Shown piece by piece: positions 6,700 through 13,698 of a stretch of 14,821 bases of DNA (position 1 is the first letter of the stretch; every line of letters starts with the position of its first letter). The translations under genes and the position numbers were made by a program. The stretch is taken from contig URNZ01000047.1 of assembly GCA_900549405.1 (NCBI GenBank), forward strand, positions 1 through 14,821. The letters run 5' to 3'. The stretch comes from an uncultured Eubacteriales bacterium (lineage in GTDB: Bacteria; Bacillota; Clostridia; Oscillospirales; Oscillospiraceae). The notes under the pieces were generated by a model, which saw only the letters and a program-made list of their open reading frames with translations, ran no database searches and had not been told where the DNA came from.

Positions 6700-9024
6700 T
6701 TAGTCTGCCCCGCTGCGGACGGTGACCGTCCCCTGTAGGTCGGTGCGGTAGATGTTGGTCCCGGCCAGGGCCAGCCGCTCCAGTGTCTCCTGGGCGGGGT
6801 GGCCATAGCGGTTGTTTTTGCCCACGGAGATGATGGCCGTCTCCGGTTGAATCTCATCCAGCAGGGGCTGAGTGGTGGAGGTGGCCGAGCCGTGGTGTCC
6901 CGCCACCAGCACCTCGATCTTGGGCAGCTGAGTGTGGGCGAGCAGCCGCGCCTCCCCCTGGCCGCTCATGTCCCCGGGGACGAGCACATCAAAATCCCCG
7001 GCGGAGGCCAGCACGCACAGCCCCAGTTCGTTGGTCTCCCCCGCCGACTGCAAAGGTGGGAAGACGGTCAAACTTTGGCCGCCGGGGAAGTCCAGCCGGG
7101 TGTCCGAGTGAACGAACCGGACCTCCACGCCCCGCTCTGCCGCCAGAGTTAGTATCTCCTCCCGCAGGGGGTCGCCCTCCTCCACGTCGGGCAGGAGGAG
7201 CAGATCCACCTCCACCCGGCGCAGCAGCTCGGGCACACCGTTGGCGTGGTCGCTGTGGTAGTGAGAGACCACCAGCGCGTCCAGCTTGTCCCCGCCCCGG
7301 GTCTGGAGATAGTCCGCCGCCGTGTCCCCCGCGTCCTGTACTCCGTCGCCGCCGCAGTCCACCAGCACCAGGCGGCTGTCCAGCCGGAGGAGGACGCTCT
7401 GCCCCTGACCCACATCCAGCACCGCTGCCGTCAGCCCACCGGACTGAAAGCTCAAGGCGGTGAACCAGAAGCAGGCGGTCAGCGCCGTCACGGCTGCGCA
7501 GCCGGGGATGATCCACCCCTTCTGTCCCCGCACCAGGGCCGCCAGGGCCAGCAGCAGGCACAGATAGACGACCCACGCCTTGTAATAGAAGGAATTCAGG
7601 GGCAGCGCGGCCAGCGGCATCCGCCCCAGGCTCTGCACCACCCAGTTCAGATAGTGCCCCAACAGTGTAAAGGGAAAAGCCAGCACAGCCGCCGGTCCAG
7701 GCAGCACGCAGGCCACCAGGCCCACGCACAGGCCGCCCAGAAATAGTCCCGCCACCGCCCACAGGGTGAGCAGGTTGGACAGGGGCGACACCAACGACAC
7801 CAGGCCGAAGTGCAGGGCCGCCAGGGGCACCGTCAGCACCGACGCGCCCAGGGTGGCCGACAGGGTGGCCACCAAAAACCGGGGCACGGCCAGGGCCAGC
7901 CGGACCACCAGGCTCTTTCTGGGCCGGTCCAGGTGAAAGAAATCGATCATGGCATCCTGCACCCGGTCCGACACCAGCAGAATACCCGCCACCGCCCCGA
8001 AGGACAGCTGCAAGCCCACGTGGGCGGCGGAGAAGGGGTTCCACAGCAGCAGCACCGCCAGGGCGAAGGCCAGGGCCGTGAAGCTGTCCCGCTCCCGGCC
8101 CAGCAGCGGGGCGATCTGGAGCAGGGCCAGCATCATCGCCGCCCGGCTCACCGAGGGGGTCCCTCCGGCCACACCCCAGAACAGCACAGCCAGGATCAAC
8201 GTACACACGGCCCCGCTCCGCTTGCCCCGGCCCAAAAGCAGGGTCACCGCCCCTGCCAGAAAGGCCAGGTGCATCCCGGACACCGCCACCGTGTGAGACA
8301 GTCCCGTGCGCTGGAGGGAGCTGGTGAAGGTATCGCTGAGATTTTCCCGCCCGCCGGTGACGATGCCCTGGACCACCGGGGCCACGTCCGCCGGAAAGGC
8401 CCGGTCAATGCCCCCTTTCAGCATGCGAGACAGATAGGCGGGCCAGTATCGCCAGGATGGCTCCGCCCCCGGCTCCACTTCCAGCTTGCCGTATAGATCC
8501 GCCTGGAGAAAGATGCCCTTGGCGGTATAGTAGGTGATGTCCTCCCCCGTGCGGGTGTGGGTGGCGGCGGTGCAGTGGGCCACCCCTGTCACCCGGTCCC
8601 CCGGACGCAAACTAGCCCCCTGGTCATCGGTGAGCAGCAGGGCGGACAGGGCTTTTTCGCCCTCCTCCCCGCCCTCCACGGGGACCTGCCAGCGGCCATG
8701 GTCCCGGCTGACGGGCCACTCCCGGACCACGGCCTCGAACCGCACCGTCCGCCCGTCCAGGGCCTGGACCGGGGTCAGAACGACTTGGCGATAGCCCACT
8801 GTGTACAGCAGGCCCAACGCCGCGCCGCCGCAGATGAGAGCCGCCCGAAGGAAGTTCCGGCGGCGTTTTGCCTCTGTTTTCGCCGTACACCGGCGCAGGA
8901 GGGCGCACAGGGTCATACCCGCCAGGGCGGCCAGGCCCATGGGGAGCCAGCTGCCCTCCGGCAGGACCAGGGTGCTGAACACAGCGGCGGCAAAGGCAAA
9001 GGCCGCCGTGGCCAGAATACGCAC
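6700..9024 (-). CDS. comEC: DNA internalization competence protein ComEC/Rec2
   Basis: Polytopic membrane channel that carries single-stranded DNA into the cell during natural transformation. Order of parts: N-terminal membrane helices, an extracellular OB-fold region (RTVRFEAVVREWPV), the membrane Competence domain (GLSHTVAVSGMHLAFLAG, FWGVAGGTPSVSRAAMM and further helices), then a C-terminal metallo-beta-lactamase-like domain of about 240 residues with VLDVGQGQSVLL, SHYHSDHANG, GDMSGQGE and GHHGSATST. I prefer GTG 9024 as start because GAGGAGG (plus-strand 9031-9037) lies six bases upstream; an ATG at 9051 gives nine more residues but has no binding site. The first choice yields 774 residues. 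It lies between rarA and holA in one transcription unit. Presence of comEC alone does not show competence. Confidence 0.95.
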   Translation of the reverse strand: MRILATAAFAFAAAVFSTLVLPEGSWLPMGLAALAGMTLCALLRRCTAKTEAKRRRNFLRAALICGGAALGLLYTVGYRQVVLTPVQALDGRTVRFEAVVREWPVSRDHGRWQVPVEGGEEGEKALSALLLTDDQGASLRPGDRVTGVAHCTAATHTRTGEDITYYTAKGIFLQADLYGKLEVEPGAEPSWRYWPAYLSRMLKGGIDRAFPADVAPVVQGIVTGGRENLSDTFTSSLQRTGLSHTVAVSGMHLAFLAGAVTLLLGRGKRSGAVCTLILAVLFWGVAGGTPSVSRAAMMLALLQIAPLLGRERDSFTALAFALAVLLLWNPFSAAHVGLQLSFGAVAGILLVSDRVQDAMIDFFHLDRPRKSLVVRLALAVPRFLVATLSATLGASVLTVPLAALHFGLVSLVSPLSNLLTLWAVAGLFLGGLCVGLVACVLPGPAAVLAFPFTLLGHYLNWVVQSLGRMPLAALPLNSFYYKAWVVYLCLLLALAALVRGQKGWIIPGCAAVTALTACFWFTALSFQSGGLTAAVLDVGQGQSVLLRLDSRLVLVDCGGDGVQDAGDTAADYLQTRGGDKLDALVVSHYHSDHANGVPELLRRVEVDLLLLPDVEEGDPLREEILTLAAERGVEVRFVHSDTRLDFPGGQSLTVFPPLQSAGETNELGLCVLASAGDFDVLVPGDMSGQGEARLLAHTQLPKIEVLVAGHHGSATSTTQPLLDEIQPETAIISVGKNNRYGHPAQETLERLALAGTNIYRTDLQGTVTVRSGAD

Positions 9025-9060
9025 AGGCTCCCTCCTCTCTCGCCGGGTCATACCAGGAAT

Positions 9061-10350
9061 TTACGGTTTTGTCTGATCCAGGTCTTTAGGCTTTTTGATC
9101 TCCTCCCAATACCGCCGGGCCGCTTGCTCCGTCTTGTTGGGGCCAAAGTGGTAATACTGGGTCCCCGCCAGCTCGTCGGGCAGGTATTGCTGCTGCACCC
9201 AGTGGTTGGGGAAGTCGTGGGGATAGAGATAGCCCTGCTCCCGCTCCATCCCGGAGGAGTCGGCGTGGACATTCTGCAAGTGCCGGGGGATGTCCCCGGT
9301 CTTGCCGTGGCGGACGTCCGCCATGGCGGCGGCCAGACCCTCGTACACCGAGTTGGACTTGGGGGCGGTGGCCAGCAGCACCGCCGCCTGGGCCAGGGGC
9401 AGCCGTGCCTCGGGCAGACCCAACTGCAACGCGTTGTCCACGCAGGCTTTCACAATGGGCACCGCCATGGGATAGGCCATGCCCACGTCCTCGCTGGCCG
9501 AGCACAGCAGCCGCCGGATGGCGGTGAGCATGTCTCCCGCCTCCAGCAGCCGGGCCAGATAGTGCAATGCCGCGTCCGGGTCAGAGCCCCGCAGGGACTT
9601 CATCAGGGCGGAGGCGATGTCGAAATGGGCGTCTCCCTCCCGGTCATAGCGCATGGCCGACTTCTGGGCCACCGTCTCCGCGTCGCTCAGAGTGACAAGG
9701 AGTTTTCCTTGCTGGTGCTTGGCGGCACTGAGCAGAAGCTCCACCGCGTTCATGGCCTTTCGGATGTCGCCGCCGCAGGCCTGGGCGATGTATTCCTTCA
9801 CCCCCGGCTCGCACTGGGCCTGGGCCCCCAGGCGCTGCTCCATAATGGAAAAGCCCCGCTCCACGGCGGGCAGGGCGTCCTGGGCGGTGATCTGCTTGAA
9901 CTCGAACACCGTGGCCCGGGACAGCACCGCTCCGAACACGGCGAAGAAGGGGTTCTCCGTGGTGGAGGCGATGAGGGTGATGCGCCCGTCCTCCATGAAC
10001 TCCAGCAGGGACTGCTGCTGCTTTTTGTTGAAATACTGGATCTCGTCCAGATAGAGCAGCACCCCCTCCGGGGCCAGCAGGGTGCCCACCTGGCCCATGA
10101 TCTCCTTGATGTCAGAGATGGCGGCGGTGGTGGCGTTCAGCCGGTGGAGGGGCCGCCGGGTGCGCTGGGCGATGATGTTGGCCACGGTGGTCTTCCCCGT
10201 GCCCGAGGGGCCATAGAAGATCAGGTTGGGCACGTCGCCCCCCTCGATGATGCGGCGGAGCAGGCCGTCTTTGCCCAAAATGTGCCCCTGTCCCACCACG
10301 TCGTCCAGGGAGCTGGGGCGGATCTCATCCGCCAGAGGGCGGTATGCCAT
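9061..10350 (-). CDS. rarA: Replication-associated recombination protein A (RarA/MgsA, WRNIP1 family AAA+ ATPase)
   Basis: Clamp-loader-like AAA+ ATPase that works at stalled replication forks. Walker A is GPSGTGKTT (47-55), Walker B LLYLDEIQYF (98-107, DE at 102-103), sensor 1 ASTTENP (128-134) and an arginine finger in LSR (Arg145). The C-terminal half has the SEDVGMAYPMA and family-specific helical tetramer region ending YHFGPNKTEQAARRYWEEIK. At 429 residues it is full length. The start ATG 10350 has AAAGGA about eight bases upstream. It ends nine bases before the longer comEC reading frame, and the same strand carries holA and rnmV beyond, so these four probably form one replication/repair/DNA-uptake transcript. 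No promoter was recognised in the 33-base gap to the gene upstream. Confidence 0.96.
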   Translation of the reverse strand: MAYRPLADEIRPSSLDDVVGQGHILGKDGLLRRIIEGGDVPNLIFYGPSGTGKTTVANIIAQRTRRPLHRLNATTAAISDIKEIMGQVGTLLAPEGVLLYLDEIQYFNKKQQQSLLEFMEDGRITLIASTTENPFFAVFGAVLSRATVFEFKQITAQDALPAVERGFSIMEQRLGAQAQCEPGVKEYIAQACGGDIRKAMNAVELLLSAAKHQQGKLLVTLSDAETVAQKSAMRYDREGDAHFDIASALMKSLRGSDPDAALHYLARLLEAGDMLTAIRRLLCSASEDVGMAYPMAVPIVKACVDNALQLGLPEARLPLAQAAVLLATAPKSNSVYEGLAAAMADVRHGKTGDIPRHLQNVHADSSGMEREQGYLYPHDFPNHWVQQQYLPDELAGTQYYHFGPNKTEQAARRYWEEIKKPKDLDQTKP

Positions 10351-10383
10351 TTGCGTACTTCCTTTCTGAAAAAGCGGCGGTTT

Positions 10384-11019
10384 TTAAGCCATCCCCGCCG
10401 CGCGGCACATTTTTTCCTTAAAAAAGTGGTTCACCAGGGAAATGGCCCGGCCCACGAACAGCATGGCCAGCACCGTGCCCAGGCCCACCGCCGTGATCTT
10501 GCCCAGCGTCGCCAGGCTGAGGATCACCGTGAGGACCACGCACACCAGGTCGAAGCAGTTCTTGGCAAAGCCCTGGTCCCGGCCAATGAGATCGGCGATG
10601 GCCTGGACGATGCCGTCCCCGGGGTTGGGCACCAGGCGCATGTTCACCGTCATGGCCACGCCGATGCCGGTGACGATGATGGCCAGGGCCAGACAGACCA
10701 GGTTAGAGGGCAGGCCGTGCTTGGCCGGGTCATAGGTGATGAAGCGGTCATACAGATTCAACACCCGGCTGAACACCAGACTCAGGGGCAGCTGCAGCAG
10801 GTCATACCACTGCCGGCGCTTCCCCCGGATGATAAGCTGGGCGATCACGAACAGGGCATACAGCACAAAGGTGGCGTCCCCCAGGTTCACGCCCCATATC
10901 TGGGTGCTGCAATAGGCCAGGGACAAAATGGGGGACACCCCCAGCCCCGTCTTGGTGTTCAGGGTCAGTCCCATGGCCAGTACCAGCATCCCAATCACAT
11001 AGATGGCCCAGCGGCTCAT
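10384..11019 (-). CDS. YczE/YyaS/YitT-type integral membrane protein
   Basis: A membrane protein of unknown function. It begins MSRWAIYVIGMLVLAMGLTL followed by NTKTGLGVSPILSL, the signature of the YczE-like family, and has about five hydrophobic segments (helices near residues 5-20, 45-62, 105-125, 150-170 and 180-200 by eye). PNPGDGIVQAIADLIGR is another conserved family stretch. I use ATG 11019, which matches where relatives start. An in-frame TTG at 11070, overlapping the previous gene's stop as TTGA, would add a hydrophilic 17-residue leader, but its AAAGGA is too close to be a good binding site. It is third in a compact nth-DUF2500-yczE run. Some relatives have been linked to transport or peptide maturation; none of that can be shown here. 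Confidence 0.8.
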   Translation of the reverse strand: MSRWAIYVIGMLVLAMGLTLNTKTGLGVSPILSLAYCSTQIWGVNLGDATFVLYALFVIAQLIIRGKRRQWYDLLQLPLSLVFSRVLNLYDRFITYDPAKHGLPSNLVCLALAIIVTGIGVAMTVNMRLVPNPGDGIVQAIADLIGRDQGFAKNCFDLVCVVLTVILSLATLGKITAVGLGTVLAMLFVGRAISLVNHFFKEKMCRAAGMA

Positions 11020-11066
11020 CGTCTGTTTCTTTGTTCTCGTCTCTGTTCTCTCAGTCAATGTAAAGT

Positions 11067-11486
11067 TCAAGTCCTTTCCGCCTTTTCCCGTTCAAAGCCC
11101 AGGTATCTTGTCCCCTGGAAGGTCAGCTTGCCCCGGTCCCCTTCGGCCAAAAGGCCGTATTCCTGGCCGCTGACGGAGAACTCCATCCGGTCCCCGCTGT
11201 CCACCTGGAAGGTCACATAATAGGTGGTGCTGCTGCTGGTGTGGCACATGTCGGTCCCGTTGTAGCCGCCGTGGTGAAAGGTGGACACCTCAGTGCGGCG
11301 GCTCACCAGCTCGGCCTCCACCGTCAGCCGGGGAGACTGATTGTTCCGGTGCCATTGGGCCGTGCCCCGCACCGCCATGACGATGAACGAACCGATGACC
11401 ACGATAAAGCCGATGACCACGATCACGAGGACGATGGCAAACGTGTTCTCAAAGGAGCTGAAACCAAAGCCGGGGTCCATCATCAT
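11067..11486 (-). CDS. DUF2500 domain membrane protein
   Basis: Small protein of 139 residues with one N-terminal membrane segment (about 15-40, FAIVLVIVVIGFIVVIGSFI) and a small beta-rich domain (AELVSRRTEVSTFHHGG, then TYYVTFQVDSGDRMEFSV and GLLAEGDRGKLTFQGTRYLGF) typical of DUF2500; function unknown. I chose the first ATG of a run of three, at 11486, because GAGGAGGAGA lies just upstream (plus-strand 11491-11500). The longer open frame to 11573 is only the shadow of nth. Start and nth stop overlap as ATGA (11483-11486), implying translational coupling. Confidence 0.82.
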   Translation of the reverse strand: MMMDPGFGFSSFENTFAIVLVIVVIGFIVVIGSFIVMAVRGTAQWHRNNQSPRLTVEAELVSRRTEVSTFHHGGYNGTDMCHTSSSTTYYVTFQVDSGDRMEFSVSGQEYGLLAEGDRGKLTFQGTRYLGFEREKAERT

Positions 11487-12142
11487 GGAGTCTCCTCCTC
11501 TCCGTTTTTCATGAAGTAGTCGCACCAGGGCCGCAGGGTGCAGCTCTGGCACTGGGGCCGCCGGGCGATGCACACCGCCCGGCCATGGAGGACCATCCGG
11601 TGGCAGAAGTTGTTGGACTCCTCCGGGGGCAGCACCCGGCGCAGCTGCTGCTCCACCTTCCCCGGGTCCTTGGACCCGTCGGTGAGGCCCAGCAGCCCGG
11701 TAATGCGGATGCAGTGGGTGTCCGCCACCACCACCCCGGGCACGTGATACACGTCGCCCAGGATCAGGTTAGCCGTTTTCCGCCCCACCCCGGGCAGCTT
11801 TAACAGCTCCTTCATGGTGTCGGGCACCCGGCCCCCATAGTCCCGCAGCAGCATCTGGGCCGACAGGACGATGTCCCGGGCCTTAGCCCGGAAGAAGCCG
11901 GTGGAGTGGACATAGCCCTCCACCTCCGCCACGTCCGCCTGGGCCAGGGCCTCCAGGGTGGGGAACCGGGCGTACAGGGCGGGAGTGACCTTATTCACCC
12001 GCTCGTCGGTACACTGGGCGGCCAGGCGCACGGCAAACAGCAGTTCATAATCCTTTTCATATTGCAGGGAACACAGGCTGTCTGGATAGAGGACCTTCAG
12101 CTCCTCCACAATGGCCCGCACCTGCTCCGGCGTTTTCCTCAC
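11483..12142 (-). CDS. nth: Endonuclease III (DNA glycosylase/AP lyase)
   Basis: Base-excision repair enzyme that removes oxidised pyrimidines. All landmarks are present in 219 residues: helix-hairpin-helix LPGVGRKTA (116-124) with catalytic Lys122, Asp141 in VVADTHCIR, and the [4Fe-4S] cluster cysteines C191, C198, C201 and C207 in the usual C-x6-C-x2-C-x5-C spacing. The start is GTG 12140-12142 with AAGGAG about 11 bases upstream; no in-frame ATG lies nearby. A promoter-like pair lies at 12180-12208. It is the first gene of a unit with the DUF2500 and YczE-type genes. Confidence 0.96.
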   Translation of the reverse strand: MRKTPEQVRAIVEELKVLYPDSLCSLQYEKDYELLFAVRLAAQCTDERVNKVTPALYARFPTLEALAQADVAEVEGYVHSTGFFRAKARDIVLSAQMLLRDYGGRVPDTMKELLKLPGVGRKTANLILGDVYHVPGVVVADTHCIRITGLLGLTDGSKDPGKVEQQLRRVLPPEESNNFCHRMVLHGRAVCIARRPQCQSCTLRPWCDYFMKNGEEETP

Positions 12143-12179
12143 GATGGCAGCGACTCCTTCTCATTTTTCGTTAAAATAA

Positions 12180-12208
12180 ATCATACCATATCCGCCGCCG
12201 TTTTTCGA
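12180..12208 (-). promoter_or_regulatory. Probable promoter of the nth unit
   Basis: On the minus strand TCGAAA (plus-strand TTTCGA 12203-12208) and TATGAT (plus-strand ATCATA 12180-12185) are separated by exactly 17 bases, four and five matches to consensus. About 37 bases of leader precede the nth start. Confidence is moderate because the region is AT-rich and other alignments are possible. Confidence 0.5.
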
Positions 12209-12238
12209 GCCTTTTTTCAAGCCGGGCAGAAATAATCA

Positions 12239-12258
12239 TAGGGACGGTTCCTGTGTCC
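12239..12258. repeat. Possible remnant of a GGGACGGTTCC-type palindromic repeat
   Basis: TAGGGACGGTTCCTGTGTCC at about 12239-12258 resembles the GGGAC...GTCCC repeat ends that I recall as widely dispersed in Firmicutes and often linked with REP-associated tyrosine transposases. Only one imperfect arm is visible and no second copy occurs in the window. It sits in the spacer just upstream of the toxin-antitoxin promoter. This is recognition from memory and weak. Confidence 0.3.
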
Positions 12259-12283
12259 AGCCGTACATTTTACAGAATATTTC

Positions 12284-12312
12284 TTCTCGTTTCTGGCCTT
12301 TTGTGATATACT
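12284..12312 (+). promoter_or_regulatory. Extended -10 promoter of the mntA-hepT pair
   Basis: TATACT at 12307-12312 is preceded by TG one base upstream (TGATATACT), an extended -10. A weak -35, TTCTCG (12284-12289), is 17 bases away. The ribosome binding site GGAGGTG (12332-12338) and ATG 12345 follow. It diverges from the nth promoter. Confidence 0.6.
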
Positions 12313-12344
12313 ACACTTGAAAAAAGAGTCTGGAGGTGTCCTAA

Positions 12345-12644
12345 ATGAGTAAGATATATTCGTTGCCCGAATTAAAGTCTATTTTAGACCCCGTTTTTTC
12401 TGAACACGGCGTCCGAAAGGCGGTGCTGTTTGGCTCTTACGCAAAAGGCACCGCCACGGAACACAGCGATGTTGACCTGCTGGTAGACAGCGGCCTCCGG
12501 GGACTGAAATTTTTCGGGCTATTGGAAAGCGTGACGTGTGCTTTGAATATTCCGGTGGATCTGCTGGATGTGACGCAGATCGAACACGGCTCTAAGGTAG
12601 AGCACGAGATTCAAAACAGCGGGGTAGCCATCTATGGACAGTAA
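12345..12644 (+). CDS. mntA: MntA-type antitoxin, minimal nucleotidyltransferase
   Basis: A 99-residue MNT-fold nucleotidyltransferase. The motif GSYAKGTATEHSDVD fits GS-x10-DxD exactly (Gly30, Ser31, Asp42, Asp44), with a third acidic residue in VDLLDV (Asp72). In characterised MntA/HepT pairs the antitoxin transfers AMP groups to a tyrosine of the HepT toxin and so silences it. The neighbouring gene is a HEPN protein that it overlaps by 11 bases, the standard arrangement. ATG 12345 follows GGAGGTG. Codon use is far less GC-rich than that of the surrounding genes (about 47% GC in the line 12361-12420 against about 70% in 9301-9360), suggesting horizontal origin. Confidence 0.9.
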   Translation: MSKIYSLPELKSILDPVFSEHGVRKAVLFGSYAKGTATEHSDVDLLVDSGLRGLKFFGLLESVTCALNIPVDLLDVTQIEHGSKVEHEIQNSGVAIYGQ

Positions 12645-12993
12645 AGATATTCGCGTTTTGAAAAAGCTGTTGCAGCACACGGACGCCATTATGCGCTATT
12701 GTCAAAACTGTAAGCAACTTGCGGATTTTGAAGCGGACGCCATGCGTGTGGAAGCCACTGTTTTTAATCTCATGCAGATCGGAGAGTTGGCAAAAACATC
12801 TTTGAGCGATGATACAAAAGAGCAGATCACATCAATTCCTTGGCGGCAGATTTATGGAATGCGGAACCGCATTGTTCACGGGTACGATGGTGTCAATATG
12901 CTGATCGTTTGGGAGACCGTTTCCGAAGATATCCCGCAGTTGAACCGTGAGTTGGCAAAGATTTTAGGGGCGCTTTCAGTATCCGAAAAATAA
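12634..12993 (+). CDS. hepT: HepT-like toxin (HEPN-domain RNase, DUF86)
   Basis: A 119-residue all-helical HEPN protein. RNRIVHGY gives the R-x4-H-x-Y motif (Arg77, His82, Tyr84) that is the RNase active site, with Tyr84 being the expected AMPylation target of the partner antitoxin. VEATVFNLMQIGELAKTSL (39-57) and PWRQIYGMRNR (69-79) are also typical of DUF86. The gene overlaps mntA by 11 bases (12634-12644), so they are co-transcribed and probably coupled. GC is low like its partner (about 43% in 12661-12720). All catalytic residues are present, so the toxin is probably functional. The target RNA cannot be read from the sequence. Confidence 0.9.
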   Translation: MDSKDIRVLKKLLQHTDAIMRYCQNCKQLADFEADAMRVEATVFNLMQIGELAKTSLSDDTKEQITSIPWRQIYGMRNRIVHGYDGVNMLIVWETVSEDIPQLNRELAKILGALSVSEK

Positions 12994-12997
12994 TAAC

Positions 12998-13047
12998 CAG
13001 GGGGAAGATTCCTATGACCGGCACGGACCACAGGAATCTTCCCCCTG
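12998..13047. terminator. Long hairpin between hepT and spoIIIAH (probable bidirectional terminator)
   Basis: CAGGGGGAAGATTCCT (12998-13013) and AGGAATCTTCCCCCTG (13032-13047) form a perfect 16-bp stem with an 18-base loop. On the plus strand ATTGTCTTTC follows; on the minus strand a T-rich tail (GGTTATTATTTTTC) follows, so it should stop transcripts from both convergent genes, better from spoIIIAH. The stem is longer and the loop larger than in most intrinsic terminators. Confidence 0.75.
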
Positions 13048-13059
13048 ATTGTCTTTCAC

Positions 13060-13680
13060 TTAATTCACCTGAATGATCTTGATCTGGTCGGCGGTGAAGC
13101 CTGCCGTCTGGTTCACCACATCCACCAGCTTGGCGGTGTCCGCTTCGGTCAGGCCGCTCTCCGGCGCGGCCACCGCCAGACTGAGGGAGTCCTCCCCGAT
13201 GAAGGCCACGCAGTCGGCATAGCCCTTGGCCAGGACCAGATTCTCGATCTGGGCCTCGGTGACGGTGTAGTCGGCCATGGTCTGGATGGCGGTGTTCACC
13301 TGGTCCTTCACCGTCTGGTCCGCGTCCTCCCGCCCCGCTGCATCCTGGAGCAGAGACAGGGCGCTGTCCCGGGCCTGCTGGCGGTTCAGGCGGGCGGCGG
13401 CAAAGTAGTCCCCGCTGGCGCTGCCCGGCTCCGCCGTCTCCTGGGCGGGGGCGGCGGTGGAGGTGTCCCCGGCGGAGGCGTCCGTCTCCTGAGAGAGCAG
13501 GGGGTCCTGGCTCTGGCCCCCCACCATGGTGGACTGTCCCAGGGTCTTGCCCGCCTGGGCCTGCTGGTCATAGCTCCAGTTTAAGTATACCGCCGCGCAG
13601 ACGAACAGGGCGATGGCCGCCACCACCGCGTTGCGCTTCCACAGCTGCACCCAGTTCGTCCCCTTTTTTCCCGTTCTCAT
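13060..13680 (-). CDS. spoIIIAH: Stage III sporulation protein AH (feeding-tube ring)
   Basis: Mother-cell membrane protein that docks with forespore SpoIIQ to form the channel across the intermembrane space. A single membrane segment (about residues 17-36, RNAVVAAIALFVCAAVYLNW) is followed by a Ser/Thr/Ala-rich linker and a C-terminal YscJ/FliF-like ring domain (from about DYFAAARLNRQQARDSAL to the end, DQIKIIQVN). I chose ATG 13680 (206 residues) because TCCTCCC on the plus strand at 13687-13693 places the binding site six bases away; an ATG at 13686 is too close. The last gene of spoIIIA, it ends before the 12998-13047 hairpin. Confidence 0.93.
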   Translation of the reverse strand: MRTGKKGTNWVQLWKRNAVVAAIALFVCAAVYLNWSYDQQAQAGKTLGQSTMVGGQSQDPLLSQETDASAGDTSTAAPAQETAEPGSASGDYFAAARLNRQQARDSALSLLQDAAGREDADQTVKDQVNTAIQTMADYTVTEAQIENLVLAKGYADCVAFIGEDSLSLAVAAPESGLTEADTAKLVDVVNQTAGFTADQIKIIQVN

Positions 13681-13698
13681 GTTCATTCCTCCCGCTTG

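Noticed and set aside
8557..11220. An 887-codon open frame on the plus strand opposite comEC, rarA and the YczE-type gene
   Set aside because: It is rich in His, Gln, Gly and Pro, a typical antisense shadow in high-GC DNA, and the opposite strand carries clear conserved families throughout.
11487..11573. N-terminal extension of the DUF2500 protein (MHRPAAPVPELHP...)
   Set aside because: It is a shadow of the nth Fe-S end; the ATG at 11486 has the binding site and the coupled stop.
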